Notes under the pieces: generated by a model
What the model saw: only the letters and a program-made list of their open reading frames with translations
The model's database searches: none
What the model was told of the DNA's origin: nothing
Part shown: positions 1 to 6,171 of the stretch, piece by piece
Numbering within the stretch: the first letter of the stretch is position 1
Layout: each line of letters opens with the position of its first letter
Translations under genes and position numbers: made by a program
IMG/VR virus record: IMGVR_UViG_3300020141_000764
Span: 1 to 38,195 of that record
Strand: one strand, 5' to 3'
Source: a virus
Length of the DNA: 38,195 nt

Positions 1-30
1 GTAGACCACATCCAGTTAGAATTTAAAGTT

Positions 31-279
31 ATGAATTTTACAGTTTACAGCAAAAGAGGTTGTCCATATTGCGACAAAATTAAAACAGTTCTTGGGGATC
101 TTAGTATCAGAAAAGGGATCCCTGTAATTTCATATGAACTTGGTACTGATTTTACCAGAGAAGAATTTTATTCAGAATTTGGTCAAGGATCTACTTTTCC
201 TCAAATCATTATGGATGGGAAGCATCTTGGGGGGTGTTCTGATACAGTTAAATATCTGAGTGAACAATCACTTCTTTGA
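31..279 (+). CDS. nrdC: Glutaredoxin (NrdC-like), 82 aa
   Basis: Small thiol-disulfide oxidoreductase. In T4-like phages such proteins reduce ribonucleotide reductase and so feed dNTP synthesis. The N-terminus runs beta strand then CPYC active site (Cys11, Cys14); the cis-Pro motif TFPQI and the glutathione-binding GGCSD motif follow near residues 56-70, all in the expected order and within normal glutaredoxin length. The ATG start is the only sensible one. The stop TGA overlaps the ATG of the next gene by one base, so the two are probably cotranslated. The assignment as glutaredoxin is firm; the partnership with ribonucleotide reductase is inferred from the family, since no nrdA/nrdB is in the window. 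Confidence 0.93.
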   Translation: MNFTVYSKRGCPYCDKIKTVLGDLSIRKGIPVISYELGTDFTREEFYSEFGQGSTFPQIIMDGKHLGGCSDTVKYLSEQSLL

Positions 280-458
280 TGAGTTCTATAAATAATCAAA
301 GAACCCCTGATATTAATAGGGGTGTTGAGTTGCTATTAAGAAGAAGGACACCTGAAAAGAAAACATTTTCATTTGTTTTTCAAAAGATGGTCTCTTTTTT
401 AAGGAAAGATATAACCATTTACTTTAATATTTCTCTTGATATCAAGAGACAAAAGTAG
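279..458 (+). CDS. Small basic conserved hypothetical protein, 59 aa
   Basis: Unrecognised function. I place the start at the ATG that shares a base with the glutaredoxin stop (TGATG); a TTG one codon earlier is possible. The product is Arg/Lys rich (LLLRRRTPEKK near residues 18-28) and ends in alternating hydrophobic/charged residues (ITIYFNISLDIKRQK), which suggests a small beta-sheet protein, perhaps nucleic-acid binding, but nothing proves it. It is followed after 14 bases by the next gene, which has a good AAGGAG ribosome-binding site. Tight packing supports a real gene. Confidence 0.7.
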   Translation: MSSINNQRTPDINRGVELLLRRRTPEKKTFSFVFQKMVSFLRKDITIYFNISLDIKRQK

Positions 459-472
459 TAAGGAGTACTAAA

Positions 473-688
473 ATGATAGCAATAACACTAGTTTTCTCAG
501 TAATGTTTTTCATTATGTCTTTAGTGGTTGGAGGATTAGTTGGTTGGGTTTATAGAGAACATGCTTGGTCCCAACAAGTTGCAAGATTACATCCAGAAAT
601 GTATGATGAAAATGGAAATGTTATTCCTGATGAAATTATTGCCTTTAGATTTGAAGGAGATCTAGAGGAAGACGATCCTGAAGATTAA
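473..688 (+). CDS. Single-pass membrane protein, 71 aa
   Basis: Unknown function. Residues 2-26 form one hydrophobic segment with small-residue packing (VVGGLVGWVY), followed by a soluble, strongly acidic tail ending in EGDLEEDDPED. This suggests a protein anchored in the host inner membrane with its C-terminus on one side; topology is uncertain. AAGGAG lies 6-7 bases ahead of the ATG. Small membrane proteins with acidic tails are common among cyanophage early genes, but I cannot name a family. Confidence 0.8.
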   Translation: MIAITLVFSVMFFIMSLVVGGLVGWVYREHAWSQQVARLHPEMYDENGNVIPDEIIAFRFEGDLEEDDPED

Positions 689-706
689 TTAATTGGAGTT
701 AAACCT

Positions 707-1144
707 ATGAAATTACCACCAAATCAATTGGTGTCTGAAATTATTCAAAGAGTTTCTAATGCAAAAACTAGAGACGAAAAGATTCAAATTTTAAGACACT
801 ATGATTCCCCTGCTCTTAGAGCAGTTCTTATATGGAATTTTGAAGATAAAGTATTATCTGATCTACCTCCTGGAGAGGTCCCATATACCCCTAATGATGC
901 TCCCATTGGCACAGAACACTCAAAACTTATTCATGAGTGGCAGAAGTTTAATCACTTTGTTCAAGGGGTGACTAATGTTACTAAAATTAGAAAAGAAGTG
1001 ATGTTTATTCAACTTCTAGAAGCTCTACATTCATCTGAATCTGAGTTAATTTGCGTTATGAAAGATAAGCAACTACATAAAAGATTTAAAATTACAAAAG
1101 CAGTTGTTCAAGATGCTTTCCCAGAAATTCAATTCTCCTCTTAA
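707..1144 (+). CDS. Conserved cyanophage protein, DUF6433-like, 145 aa
   Basis: Mostly helical soluble protein. The N-terminal pattern LVSEIIQRVSNAKTRDEKIQ, the SPALRAVLIWNF segment and the LPPGEVPYTPNDAP loop (about residues 52-66) match a widespread T4-like cyanophage family that I recall as DUF6433. Function is unknown; a virion or morphogenesis role is possible but not shown here. TTGGAG precedes the ATG at a normal distance. It lies between a membrane protein and another small unknown, all on one strand with gaps under 25 bases, which is consistent with one operon. Confidence 0.85.
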   Translation: MKLPPNQLVSEIIQRVSNAKTRDEKIQILRHYDSPALRAVLIWNFEDKVLSDLPPGEVPYTPNDAPIGTEHSKLIHEWQKFNHFVQGVTNVTKIRKEVMFIQLLEALHSSESELICVMKDKQLHKRFKITKAVVQDAFPEIQFSS

Positions 1145-1164
1145 TTAAATTGAGGTAAGTAGAA

Positions 1165-1416
1165 TTGAAGGTTATTCATAAAGATTGTGCTAAAGAATGC
1201 TCAAGAGATAAATCTCTCCCAAGAGATAGTTACTTAGTTACATATATTGATAAGGATAAACTTAAATATGATATAGTTCAAGCATCTAGTGTAGTGGAAA
1301 TTTTTGATGTCTATTATGATGACCTTGGAAAAGGTGGCATTCAAAAAATTCAATGGACTGATGGAACTATAAACCCTAGAATGTATGGGGAAAAACCTAA
1401 GAAAAAATCTAAGTAA
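1165..1416 (+). CDS. Conserved hypothetical protein, TTG start, 83 aa
   Basis: Unknown function. No in-frame ATG precedes the conserved-looking core, so I accept the TTG at this position; a GAGG ribosome-binding site lies about 9 bases upstream. The core SYLVTYIDKDKLKYDIVQ, then VEIFDVYYD and KIQWTDGTINPRMY, looks like a compact beta-rich domain. The tail is very basic (KPKKKSK). The stop lies directly before the speD ATG (TAA T ATG), so translation may be coupled. Cyanophage relatives with this pattern exist as far as I recall, without assigned role. Confidence 0.75.
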   Translation: MKVIHKDCAKECSRDKSLPRDSYLVTYIDKDKLKYDIVQASSVVEIFDVYYDDLGKGGIQKIQWTDGTINPRMYGEKPKKKSK

Positions 1417-1417
1417 T

Positions 1418-1747
1418 ATGATGGGGAAACATTATTTACTAAACCTATATGGATGCTCATTTGTTCTTTTGAATGATGAGCGTTGCCTTATAGACTTACT
1501 AGAAAATGCAGCAGTTGCAAGTGGTGCCACTGTGGTTAAAACTATCTCAAAAAAGTTTGACCCACAAGGAGTTACTGTTCTTTGTTTGCTGTCTGAAAGT
1601 CATATTAGCATTCATACTTGGCCAGAGGATGGTAAAGCTTCTGTAGATGTATATACCTGTGGTGATTGTAATCCTAAAATTGGTTGTGATATTATCATTC
1701 AACAACTGTTTGCAACAAATCACACTTTAAGTTATATTGAAAGATAG
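1418..1747 (+). CDS. speD: S-adenosylmethionine decarboxylase proenzyme (SpeD), 109 aa
   Basis: Pyruvoyl enzyme that decarboxylates S-adenosylmethionine to give the aminopropyl donor for spermidine synthesis. It is the short bacterial/archaeal class that self-cleaves before a serine. With the ATG at 1418, the cleavage motif is Glu60-Ser61 in LLSESHISIHTWPE, with the catalytic partners His66 and Cys81 (in YTCGDC). This is the same spacing as Ser63/His68/Cys83 of the Thermotoga enzyme. An upstream in-frame ATG at 1385 would add 11 basic residues but lies inside the preceding gene, so I reject it. speD is a known auxiliary metabolic gene of marine T4-like cyanophages; polyamines may aid DNA condensation or host photosynthesis during infection (inference). 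Confidence 0.95.
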   Translation: MMGKHYLLNLYGCSFVLLNDERCLIDLLENAAVASGATVVKTISKKFDPQGVTVLCLLSESHISIHTWPEDGKASVDVYTCGDCNPKIGCDIIIQQLFATNHTLSYIER

Positions 1748-1798
1748 ACAAAAGAGACAACAAGCCATATAATTAGAGATGTGTTTGCTATACACATT

Positions 1799-2011
1799 AT
1801 GTCACGCACTTATAGGTCAACAGAAGGATGGCACAGTGGAGCACTTAGGTTCCCACATACATTCAGTGAGATTAAACAGTTAGATGGAATTTTACATGAA
1901 GAGGACTTAGAGGGTCTTCCTGTTTCTGGAATCAATCATATGAGAGCAAGAGAGCATCAATTGCCTACTGCTTGGGATGATAAAGTAATTAGTGCCTACT
2001 ATGAAGTCTAA
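1799..2011 (+). CDS. Conserved hypothetical protein, 70 aa
   Basis: Unknown function. A GTG at 1781 would add six residues, but the ATG at 1799 begins the conserved-looking MSRTYRSTEGWHSGALRFP. The mid-part FSEIKQLDGIL and the end LPTAWDDKVISAYYE look like an ordered small domain. The last codons overlap the start of the next gene by 11 bases. There are about 50 non-coding bases between speD and this gene, in which I see no convincing promoter. Confidence 0.7.
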   Translation: MSRTYRSTEGWHSGALRFPHTFSEIKQLDGILHEEDLEGLPVSGINHMRAREHQLPTAWDDKVISAYYEV

Positions 2012-2186
2012 GTGGAATGTAGATCCCACTAAAGCAGTAACAATCGCCCGTCTAATTGGAGAATTAGAGGGCGTTTCTTATATCTTGGATTGCTTAGATG
2101 AACCAGAAGAGTATGGGTATATTCAAAATATGAAACAAAAGTATTATAAAGAATACTTTAAAAGAAAAAAAGAAGGGAGAGATTGA
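2001..2186 (+). CDS. Small hypothetical protein, 61 aa
   Basis: Unknown function. I start it at the ATG at 2001 (MKSKWNVDPTKAV); a GTG three codons upstream is the alternative. The product is helical with a very basic C-terminus (KYYKEYFKRKKEGRD). Its stop codon sits in the loop of the intrinsic terminator that closes this transcription unit. The coding sequence also holds an unusually strong hairpin at 2045-2073 (see findings). Confidence 0.7.
   Translation: MKSKWNVDPTKAVTIARLIGELEGVSYILDCLDEPEEYGYIQNMKQKYYKEYFKRKKEGRD
2045..2073 (+). other. Strong RNA hairpin inside a coding region
   Basis: The arm 2045-2057 (CGCCCGTCTAATT) pairs with 2062-2073 (AATTAGAGGGCG) as 12 base pairs with a single bulged G, closing a GGAG tetraloop. 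It lies within codons of the 61-aa gene. Such a GC-capped helix stands out in this AT-rich DNA. Role unknown: mRNA stability, processing, or presentation of a GGAG loop to ribosomes. Confidence 0.5.
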
Positions 2187-2202
2187 CTTCTCTCCTTTTT
2201 TT
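2176..2202 (+). terminator. Intrinsic terminator
   Basis: GGAGAGA (2176-2182), loop TTGACT, TCTCTCC (2189-2195), followed directly by seven T. A 7-bp GC-rich stem plus U-tract is a textbook Rho-independent terminator. The stop codon of the 61-aa gene lies in the loop, and the next gene starts 32 bases later. Confidence 0.88.
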
Positions 2203-2233
2203 GTGTAAAATTGAAAGAGACTATACATTTTTT

Positions 2234-2386
2234 ATGGATAGAGAAAAAGTTAGAATGATTGTTAGAAACCTGGATCTTTTAGTTCGTTCCTTAAGGGAAG
2301 AAATAGAAGGACCTCCTGCAAAAATTGTAATAGAGGATGATGCTATAGTCACTCCTTACAGTGAAGATTATGATGAGGTGTATTGA
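2234..2386 (+). CDS. Small conserved hypothetical protein, 50 aa
   Basis: Unknown function. The longer frame from TTG 2183 would begin inside the terminator, so I choose the ATG at 2234 (MDREKVRMIVRNLDLLVRSL). An amphipathic helix is followed by an acidic, Tyr-rich tail (TPYSEDYDEVY). The stop TGA overlaps the ATG of the next small gene by one base, which points to translational coupling. Confidence 0.7.
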   Translation: MDREKVRMIVRNLDLLVRSLREEIEGPPAKIVIEDDAIVTPYSEDYDEVY

Positions 2387-2547
2387 TGAAGTTCTCAGAT
2401 GCTGCTAGACTAGCAAAGGTAGCCCTTAAACAACCTTGGTTATATGAGGAAAATGAACTGAAGTATATTAAAAAGGCAAAAAAACTTGCACAGTATGCAC
2501 TTAAACTAAAACATATGAAAGGAGAAAATGATGAGTTCCAAAGTTAA
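2386..2547 (+). CDS. Small basic helical protein, 53 aa
   Basis: Found by direct reading: the ATG overlaps the preceding TGA (TGATG), and the frame stays open to TAA at 2545-2547, overlapping the start of thyX by 20 bases. The sequence begins MKFSDAARLAKVALKQPWLY and continues with KYIKKAKKLAQYALKLKH. The pattern of an AARLAKxALK helix followed by a YxxDE/ENEL turn and a basic helix recurs, as I recall, in small cyanophage proteins of unknown role. The Lys content suggests DNA or RNA contact (inference). Confidence 0.7.
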   Translation: MKFSDAARLAKVALKQPWLYEENELKYIKKAKKLAQYALKLKHMKGENDEFQS

Positions 2548-3220
2548 ATTAGTTTCAGTTACTCCTAATGCTGAACAAACAATGGCATACATTGCCAGAG
2601 TTAGTAATCCAGGCAACCAAGAGAACCCAAACTATGCTGGACTACTAAAGTATTGTATCAAGCACAATCATTGGAGTGTGTTTGAACAAGCAACAATGAC
2701 TCTAGAAATTGAAACTACTAGAGGAATTGCAGCACAAATCTTGAGACATAGGAGTTTTACATTCCAAGAGTTCTCCCAGAGGTATGCTGACACAAATCTG
2801 ATTACATCAGATATTCCCCTACCAGAACTTCGTAGGCAGGATACAAAGAACCGTCAGAATTCCACTGATGACCTTCCAGCAGACCTTAGGATTGAACTCT
2901 ACTCCAAGATCCAAGATCACTTTGATGCTGCTCAGAACCTCTACAAGGAACTTCTAGAGGCAGATGTGGCAAAAGAGTGTGCAAGGTTTGTTCTTCCTTT
3001 AGCAACTCCTACAAGATTGTATATGACTGGTTCTGTGCGTTCTTGGTTGCATTATATTGATCTGCGTTCTGCACATGGAACTCAAAAAGAACATATGCAA
3101 ATTGCAGAAGAAGTTCGCTGTATCTTTACCTGTCAATTTCCTGCAGTATCTGCTGCTCTTGAGTGGACTCGTGAAGAATGTCCAGAGTGTCAAGATGCTC
3201 CGTCTATTTGTATAGAATAA
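2528..3220 (+). CDS. thyX: Flavin-dependent thymidylate synthase ThyX, 230 aa
   Basis: Makes dTMP from dUMP using methylenetetrahydrofolate, FAD and NADPH, supplying thymidine for phage DNA. The signature is visible at residues 73-86 (RHRSFTFQEFSQRY): Arg73, His74, Arg75, then Ser83 and the Arg-Tyr that bind dUMP and flavin. The C-terminal half has the expected LPLATPTRLYMTGSVRSWLH and LRSAHGTQKE motifs. Length is normal. AGGAG at 2519-2523 supports either of two adjacent ATGs (2528 or 2531). The TAA stop at 3218-3220 is part of an ATAAATA late-promoter motif for the next gene. A standard cyanophage nucleotide-metabolism gene; assignment secure. Confidence 0.97.
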   Translation: MMSSKVKLVSVTPNAEQTMAYIARVSNPGNQENPNYAGLLKYCIKHNHWSVFEQATMTLEIETTRGIAAQILRHRSFTFQEFSQRYADTNLITSDIPLPELRRQDTKNRQNSTDDLPADLRIELYSKIQDHFDAAQNLYKELLEADVAKECARFVLPLATPTRLYMTGSVRSWLHYIDLRSAHGTQKEHMQIAEEVRCIFTCQFPAVSAALEWTREECPECQDAPSICIE

Positions 3221-3223
3221 ATA
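3217..3223 (+). promoter_or_regulatory. T4-type late promoter motif ATAAATA
   Basis: ATAAATA, a match to the core of the T4 late promoter TATAAATA read by the gp55-type sigma factor. It lies 21 bases ahead of the ATG at 3245 and shares the thyX stop codon. Confidence 0.6.
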
Positions 3224-3244
3224 TTTTTGTATTTGATATATCTT

Positions 3245-3487
3245 ATGGCAATTTATCCGATTATACACAAGGAAACTGGGGAAACTAAAGTTGTAGAAAT
3301 GAGTATTAATGAAATTACTCAATGGTATAACGATAATCCAGAATGGAAAAGAGATTGGTCACAAGGATGTGCAAGTCCAGGAGAAACTGGTGATTGGAGA
3401 AACAAACTAATTAGTAGAAATCCAGGATGGAATGATGTCCTAGGTAAAGCAAGTAAAGCCCCTGGCTCTAGAGTAAAAAAAATCTAA
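3245..3487 (+). CDS. Conserved phage protein, 80 aa
   Basis: Unknown function. Start at the ATG 3245 (MAIYPIIHKETGETKVVEMS) rather than TTG 3227, which lies against the promoter motif. The N-terminal YxxxHKETGETKxVxMSxxE pattern resembles the small FmdB-like/zinc-ribbon family of phage proteins, but the cysteines that would bind zinc are missing (a single Cys only), so at best it is a degenerate relative. The rest is Trp-rich (NPEWKRDWSQ). Stop TAA and phoH ATG overlap by one base. Confidence 0.7.
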   Translation: MAIYPIIHKETGETKVVEMSINEITQWYNDNPEWKRDWSQGCASPGETGDWRNKLISRNPGWNDVLGKASKAPGSRVKKI

Positions 3488-4245
3488 TGACAAGAAAAAA
3501 AAGAAGCAATGACCTGCATCCAATTGGCATTGGGATGACTTCAAAACAAATGAAAAGAAGGAAACCAATCAATACAGATCTATTACTGGATATAAATCCA
3601 GTAACTGAAAATCAAGGTAAACTTTTTGATGCTTATAATTCAGATAAACATCTTTTTGTTTATGGTTGTGCTGGAACTGGTAAAACATTTTGTGCGTTAT
3701 ACTTAGCACTTAAAGATGTTCTTAGTGAAATTACTCCATATCAAAAGATTGTTATTGTTAGATCTCTAGTTGCAACTAGAGAAATTGGGTTTCTTCCTGG
3801 GGACCATGATGATAAGTCTGCACTTTATCAGATCCCATATAAGAACATGGTCAAGTACATGTTTGAAATGCCATCTGATGCAGAATTTGAAATGCTCTAT
3901 GGAAGTTTAAAAACTCAAGAGACTGTTACTTTTTGGAGTACTTCTTTTATTAGAGGAACAACCTTAGACAATTCTATTATCATTGTAGATGAAGCACAAA
4001 ACTTGAACTTTCATGAACTTGATAGTATAATTACAAGGGTTGGAGACAACTCAAGGATTGTGTTTTGTGGAGATGCTACACAATCAGATTTAACTAAGAA
4101 CAATGAAAGAAATGGTATTTTAGATTTTATGAAAATCATTCAAAGAATGCCTGAATTTGAAACCATTGAATTTGGTGTAGATGATATTGTTAGGTCTGGA
4201 TTAGTTAAATCTTATATTGTTAATAAAATAGCTGCTGGTTTTTAA
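3487..4245 (+). CDS. phoH: PhoH-like ATPase, 252 aa
   Basis: P-loop NTPase of the PhoH family, common in marine phages; the family is linked to RNA metabolism and phosphate-starvation response in bacteria, but its role in infection is unproven. Walker A is GCAGTGKT at residues 60-67, preceded by the Q-motif region VTENQGKLFDAY (39-50). Walker B is IIIVDEAQN (164-172), and the sensor region FCGDATQSDL follows. Residues 1-30 are a basic extension (RKKRSND, KQMKRRKP) that could bind nucleic acid. The ATG overlaps the previous stop by one base, and its own TAA overlaps the next ATG. Confidence 0.95.
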   Translation: MTRKKRSNDLHPIGIGMTSKQMKRRKPINTDLLLDINPVTENQGKLFDAYNSDKHLFVYGCAGTGKTFCALYLALKDVLSEITPYQKIVIVRSLVATREIGFLPGDHDDKSALYQIPYKNMVKYMFEMPSDAEFEMLYGSLKTQETVTFWSTSFIRGTTLDNSIIIVDEAQNLNFHELDSIITRVGDNSRIVFCGDATQSDLTKNNERNGILDFMKIIQRMPEFETIEFGVDDIVRSGLVKSYIVNKIAAGF

Positions 4246-4925
4246 TGTTTAATCATATTGATATTAGTCTCCCTCAATTAGAGAGGGAGACCATTGATGG
4301 TGTAAGATATTATAAAGTACCTGATGGAGATGAACTTCTAAAGTTTGTCTCTATTACTTCTGTAACCAGTCACCACAATAAACATATTTTCGAGAACTGG
4401 AGAAAAAAGGTAGGAGAAGAAAAAGCAAATAGAGTCAATAAAGCAGCAACAAGTAGAGGAACAGATTTACACTCTCTAGTAGAAAATTATCTTTTCAATT
4501 CTTTAGAACTTCCAGAAGTTCAAATTATTTCTAAACATTTATTTAAAATCATTAAACCAGATATTGATAAGATAAATAATATTCATGCTTTAGAGAGTTC
4601 TCTGTACAGCAAGCAATTAGGAATTGCAGGTACAGTTGATTGTATTGCAGAATACAATGGAGAACTCTCTGTAATTGACTTTAAAACTTCTAAGAAGCCA
4701 AAACCTAAAGAATGGGTTGAGCATTATTTTGTACAAGCAGCAGCATATGCCTGCATGTTTTATGAATTGACTGGAATCTCGGTTAAAAAACTTGTCATTA
4801 TCATGGCTTGTGAAGATGGTGATTGCGTTGTTTATGAAGAGTATGATAAAATGAAATACATCAAACTTCTTTCACAGTACATTAAAGATTTTATACAATT
4901 TAAATTAAAAGAATATGGAAAGTAA
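4245..4925 (+). CDS. PD-(D/E)XK exonuclease (RecB/Cas4-like), 226 aa
   Basis: Probable DNA exonuclease. Residues around 129-150 carry the nuclease core: IAGTVDC (the catalytic Asp) followed by SVIDFKTSKK (Asp-x-Lys), and downstream the helix with FVQAAAYACMF (the Gln/Tyr motif III of RecB-type nucleases). RGTDLHSLVENYL at about residues 70-82 supplies the upstream helix seen in this fold. Cyanophages carry such a gene between phoH and gp33. Its substrate is unknown; recombination or host DNA degradation is likely. The gene overlaps phoH by one base and gp33 by 11 bases. A strong hairpin lies in its first codons (4267-4291). Confidence 0.87.
   Translation: MFNHIDISLPQLERETIDGVRYYKVPDGDELLKFVSITSVTSHHNKHIFENWRKKVGEEKANRVNKAATSRGTDLHSLVENYLFNSLELPEVQIISKHLFKIIKPDIDKINNIHALESSLYSKQLGIAGTVDCIAEYNGELSVIDFKTSKKPKPKEWVEHYFVQAAAYACMFYELTGISVKKLVIIMACEDGDCVVYEEYDKMKYIKLLSQYIKDFIQFKLKEYGK
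4267..4291 (+). other. 9-bp hairpin in the first codons of the exonuclease gene
   Basis: GTCTCCCTC (4267-4275) pairs perfectly with GAGGGAGAC (4283-4291) around a 7-base loop, starting 22 bases after the exonuclease ATG. There is no U-tract, so it is not a typical terminator. It may regulate translation or mark an mRNA processing point between phoH and the downstream replication genes. Confidence 0.55.
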
Positions 4926-5172
4926 ATTAAAATCTGCATTAGAATCAAAGTTTTTATGCCAAGCAAAATTTTCTCAACTAATTGAAGATCTAGTTAAGGT
5001 TAATAAAAATATGAATTATATTGATGCAATAGTTCATTATTGTGATCAAAATAATATTGAAGTAGATTCTGTTGGTAAACTAATTAGCAAACCTTTGAAA
5101 GAAAAACTCAAATGTGATGCTATCAATTTAAATTTTCTAAAGCGTACATCTAGAGCAAAACTTTTAATATGA
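4915..5172 (+). CDS. 33: gp33-like late transcription coactivator, 85 aa
   Basis: In T4, gp33 binds the RNA polymerase beta flap and the sliding clamp, letting gp55-polymerase fire late promoters. The C-terminal half (YIDAIVHYCDQNNIEVDSVG, then LISKPLKEKLKCDAINLNFL) is the pattern conserved in cyanophage gp33 homologues. Length is close to the family. Position directly before gp59 and upstream of gp32 reproduces the T4 order 33-59-32. It starts inside the exonuclease gene and ends overlapping gp59 (ATGA). The many ATAAATA motifs in the window fit the presence of this factor. Confidence 0.88.
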   Translation: MESKLKSALESKFLCQAKFSQLIEDLVKVNKNMNYIDAIVHYCDQNNIEVDSVGKLISKPLKEKLKCDAINLNFLKRTSRAKLLI

Positions 5173-5762
5173 CACCATTTGATGCTTATAAAACTTACCT
5201 TGCACTGAAAAATCATTTTAGCAAAAACAATTATGATTATCACAAGTATGCAGGTAGGTCTAGAGCATCAATAGAATCATTTAATAAAAGAAAAGATAAG
5301 TATTGGTTTGAAAAACTTAGCAGACAAAAGAGCGATGAGGAGATTAAAAACTTCTGCATCGCTAATTTTGTAGAAGCAGATGATCCAAACAGTTTGTGGA
5401 TTGGTAATGTCATCAGAGCAGGAGATATTTATTACAAGGAGTGGGTTAAAAGACAGCAAAGTTTGCAGTATATTTTTACCCAACAATCACAAGAGATGTT
5501 GTCTTCAAGCAACTTAGAAGAGTTATTTGATTGTTCAAGGCAACATCCTCCTATTCTTAAAATGTTCCTGGGCGGGAAAATTGATATAGAAACACTAGTG
5601 ATTTGGGATAAGATATTCCTGTTCAGGAACAATTTTGACAAGAAACTTTTAGATCCAATTTGGGAATCTGTGTCATTAAAAATAAAGAAGTACACACCAT
5701 TTCTAAATATCGATGTGTTCAAGTATAAGAAGATTTTAAAGGATACAATTACAGGAGAATAA
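5169..5762 (+). CDS. 59: gp59-like loader of replicative helicase, 197 aa
   Basis: Loads the gp41 helicase onto forked or gp32-coated DNA and supports recombination-dependent replication. The start MTPFDAYKTYLALKNHF, followed by YDYHKYAGRSRASIESFNKR and later FIxNFVEADDPxS-like text (ANFVEADDPNSLWIGN), is characteristic of gp59; length is slightly under the T4 protein (217 aa). Mostly helical, basic. The ATG overlaps the gp33 stop (ATGA), so translation is coupled. Confidence 0.92.
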   Translation: MTPFDAYKTYLALKNHFSKNNYDYHKYAGRSRASIESFNKRKDKYWFEKLSRQKSDEEIKNFCIANFVEADDPNSLWIGNVIRAGDIYYKEWVKRQQSLQYIFTQQSQEMLSSSNLEELFDCSRQHPPILKMFLGGKIDIETLVIWDKIFLFRNNFDKKLLDPIWESVSLKIKKYTPFLNIDVFKYKKILKDTITGE

Positions 5763-5763
5763 A

Positions 5764-6093
5764 ATGTCTTTTTTTGATTCAGAAATGGTTCAAGAAGAAA
5801 TGAATACTATTGCAAAGATTCAAAAGAAGATCGTAAAAGAACTTCCATCATTTTTCATTATGGATGCTAATGAAAAATTAGAACATATAAATCTTCTTTC
5901 TGAACTTTTAGAAAAACAACAAATTCTTTATACTAGACTAACTCTTTCTGATGATCCAGATGCTCTGAGACTGAAAGAACAAATGATAGAATCAGCAAAG
6001 ATATTAGGGTTTGGACCAAATCCTGATGTGAATGTTGTATTTAAATCTATGCAGAAAACAATTGATAGTCTTAGAAAAAGAACAGATAAATAA
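5764..6093 (+). CDS. DUF1825-like protein, 109 aa
   Basis: The N-terminus MSFFDSEMVQEEMNTI closely follows the start of DUF1825 proteins, small helical proteins otherwise typical of cyanobacterial chromosomes. The rest is helical with a coiled-coil look (LLSELLEKQQILYTRLTLSDD) and ends with a predicted amphipathic helix. Function unknown in both hosts and phages. GGAG lies ahead of the ATG at 5-6 bases. Position between gp59 and gp32 suggests a replication/recombination-linked or early regulatory role (inference). The TAA stop sits two bases before the -35 box of the gp32 promoter. Confidence 0.8.
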   Translation: MSFFDSEMVQEEMNTIAKIQKKIVKELPSFFIMDANEKLEHINLLSELLEKQQILYTRLTLSDDPDALRLKEQMIESAKILGFGPNPDVNVVFKSMQKTIDSLRKRTDK

Positions 6094-6095
6094 GG

Positions 6096-6124
6096 TTGAC
6101 AAGAGTGTTTGGTTGTGCTATAAT
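6096..6124 (+). promoter_or_regulatory. Consensus sigma-70 promoter of gp32
   Basis: TTGACA (6096-6101), a 17-base spacer, TATAAT (6119-6124): an exact match to the bacterial consensus at optimal spacing. Transcription should begin near 6131, giving a leader of about 40 bases before gp32. It allows the host polymerase to make gp32 independently of the upstream unit. Confidence 0.93.
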
Positions 6125-6136
6125 ACTCTTGTGATC

Positions 6137-6171
6137 TCAATCCGATCAATCCAATTAATCCGAGGTAATCC
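6137..6171 (+). promoter_or_regulatory. gp32 leader with four AATCC repeats
   Basis: AATCC occurs at 6139, 6148, 6157 and 6167 (spacing 9, 9 and 10 bases), the last ending directly at the gp32 ATG. The ribosome-binding site GAGG (6162-6165) lies between copies 3 and 4. T4 gp32 represses its own translation by binding cooperatively to its leader, so this ladder is a candidate operator; this is inference. GAGGTAATCC also nearly matches an extended complement of the 16S rRNA 3' end (GAGGTGATCC). Confidence 0.5.

Noticed and set aside
1-30. Possible end of an upstream gene (frame 3 reads RPHPVRI then TAA at 24-26)
   Set aside because: Only seven codons are visible, so no identity or reality can be supported.
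2201-2227. TTGTGT and TATACA ahead of the 50-aa gene as a promoter
   Set aside because: Spacing is only 15 bases and the -35 box is poor; the TATACA would leave almost no leader before ATG 2234.
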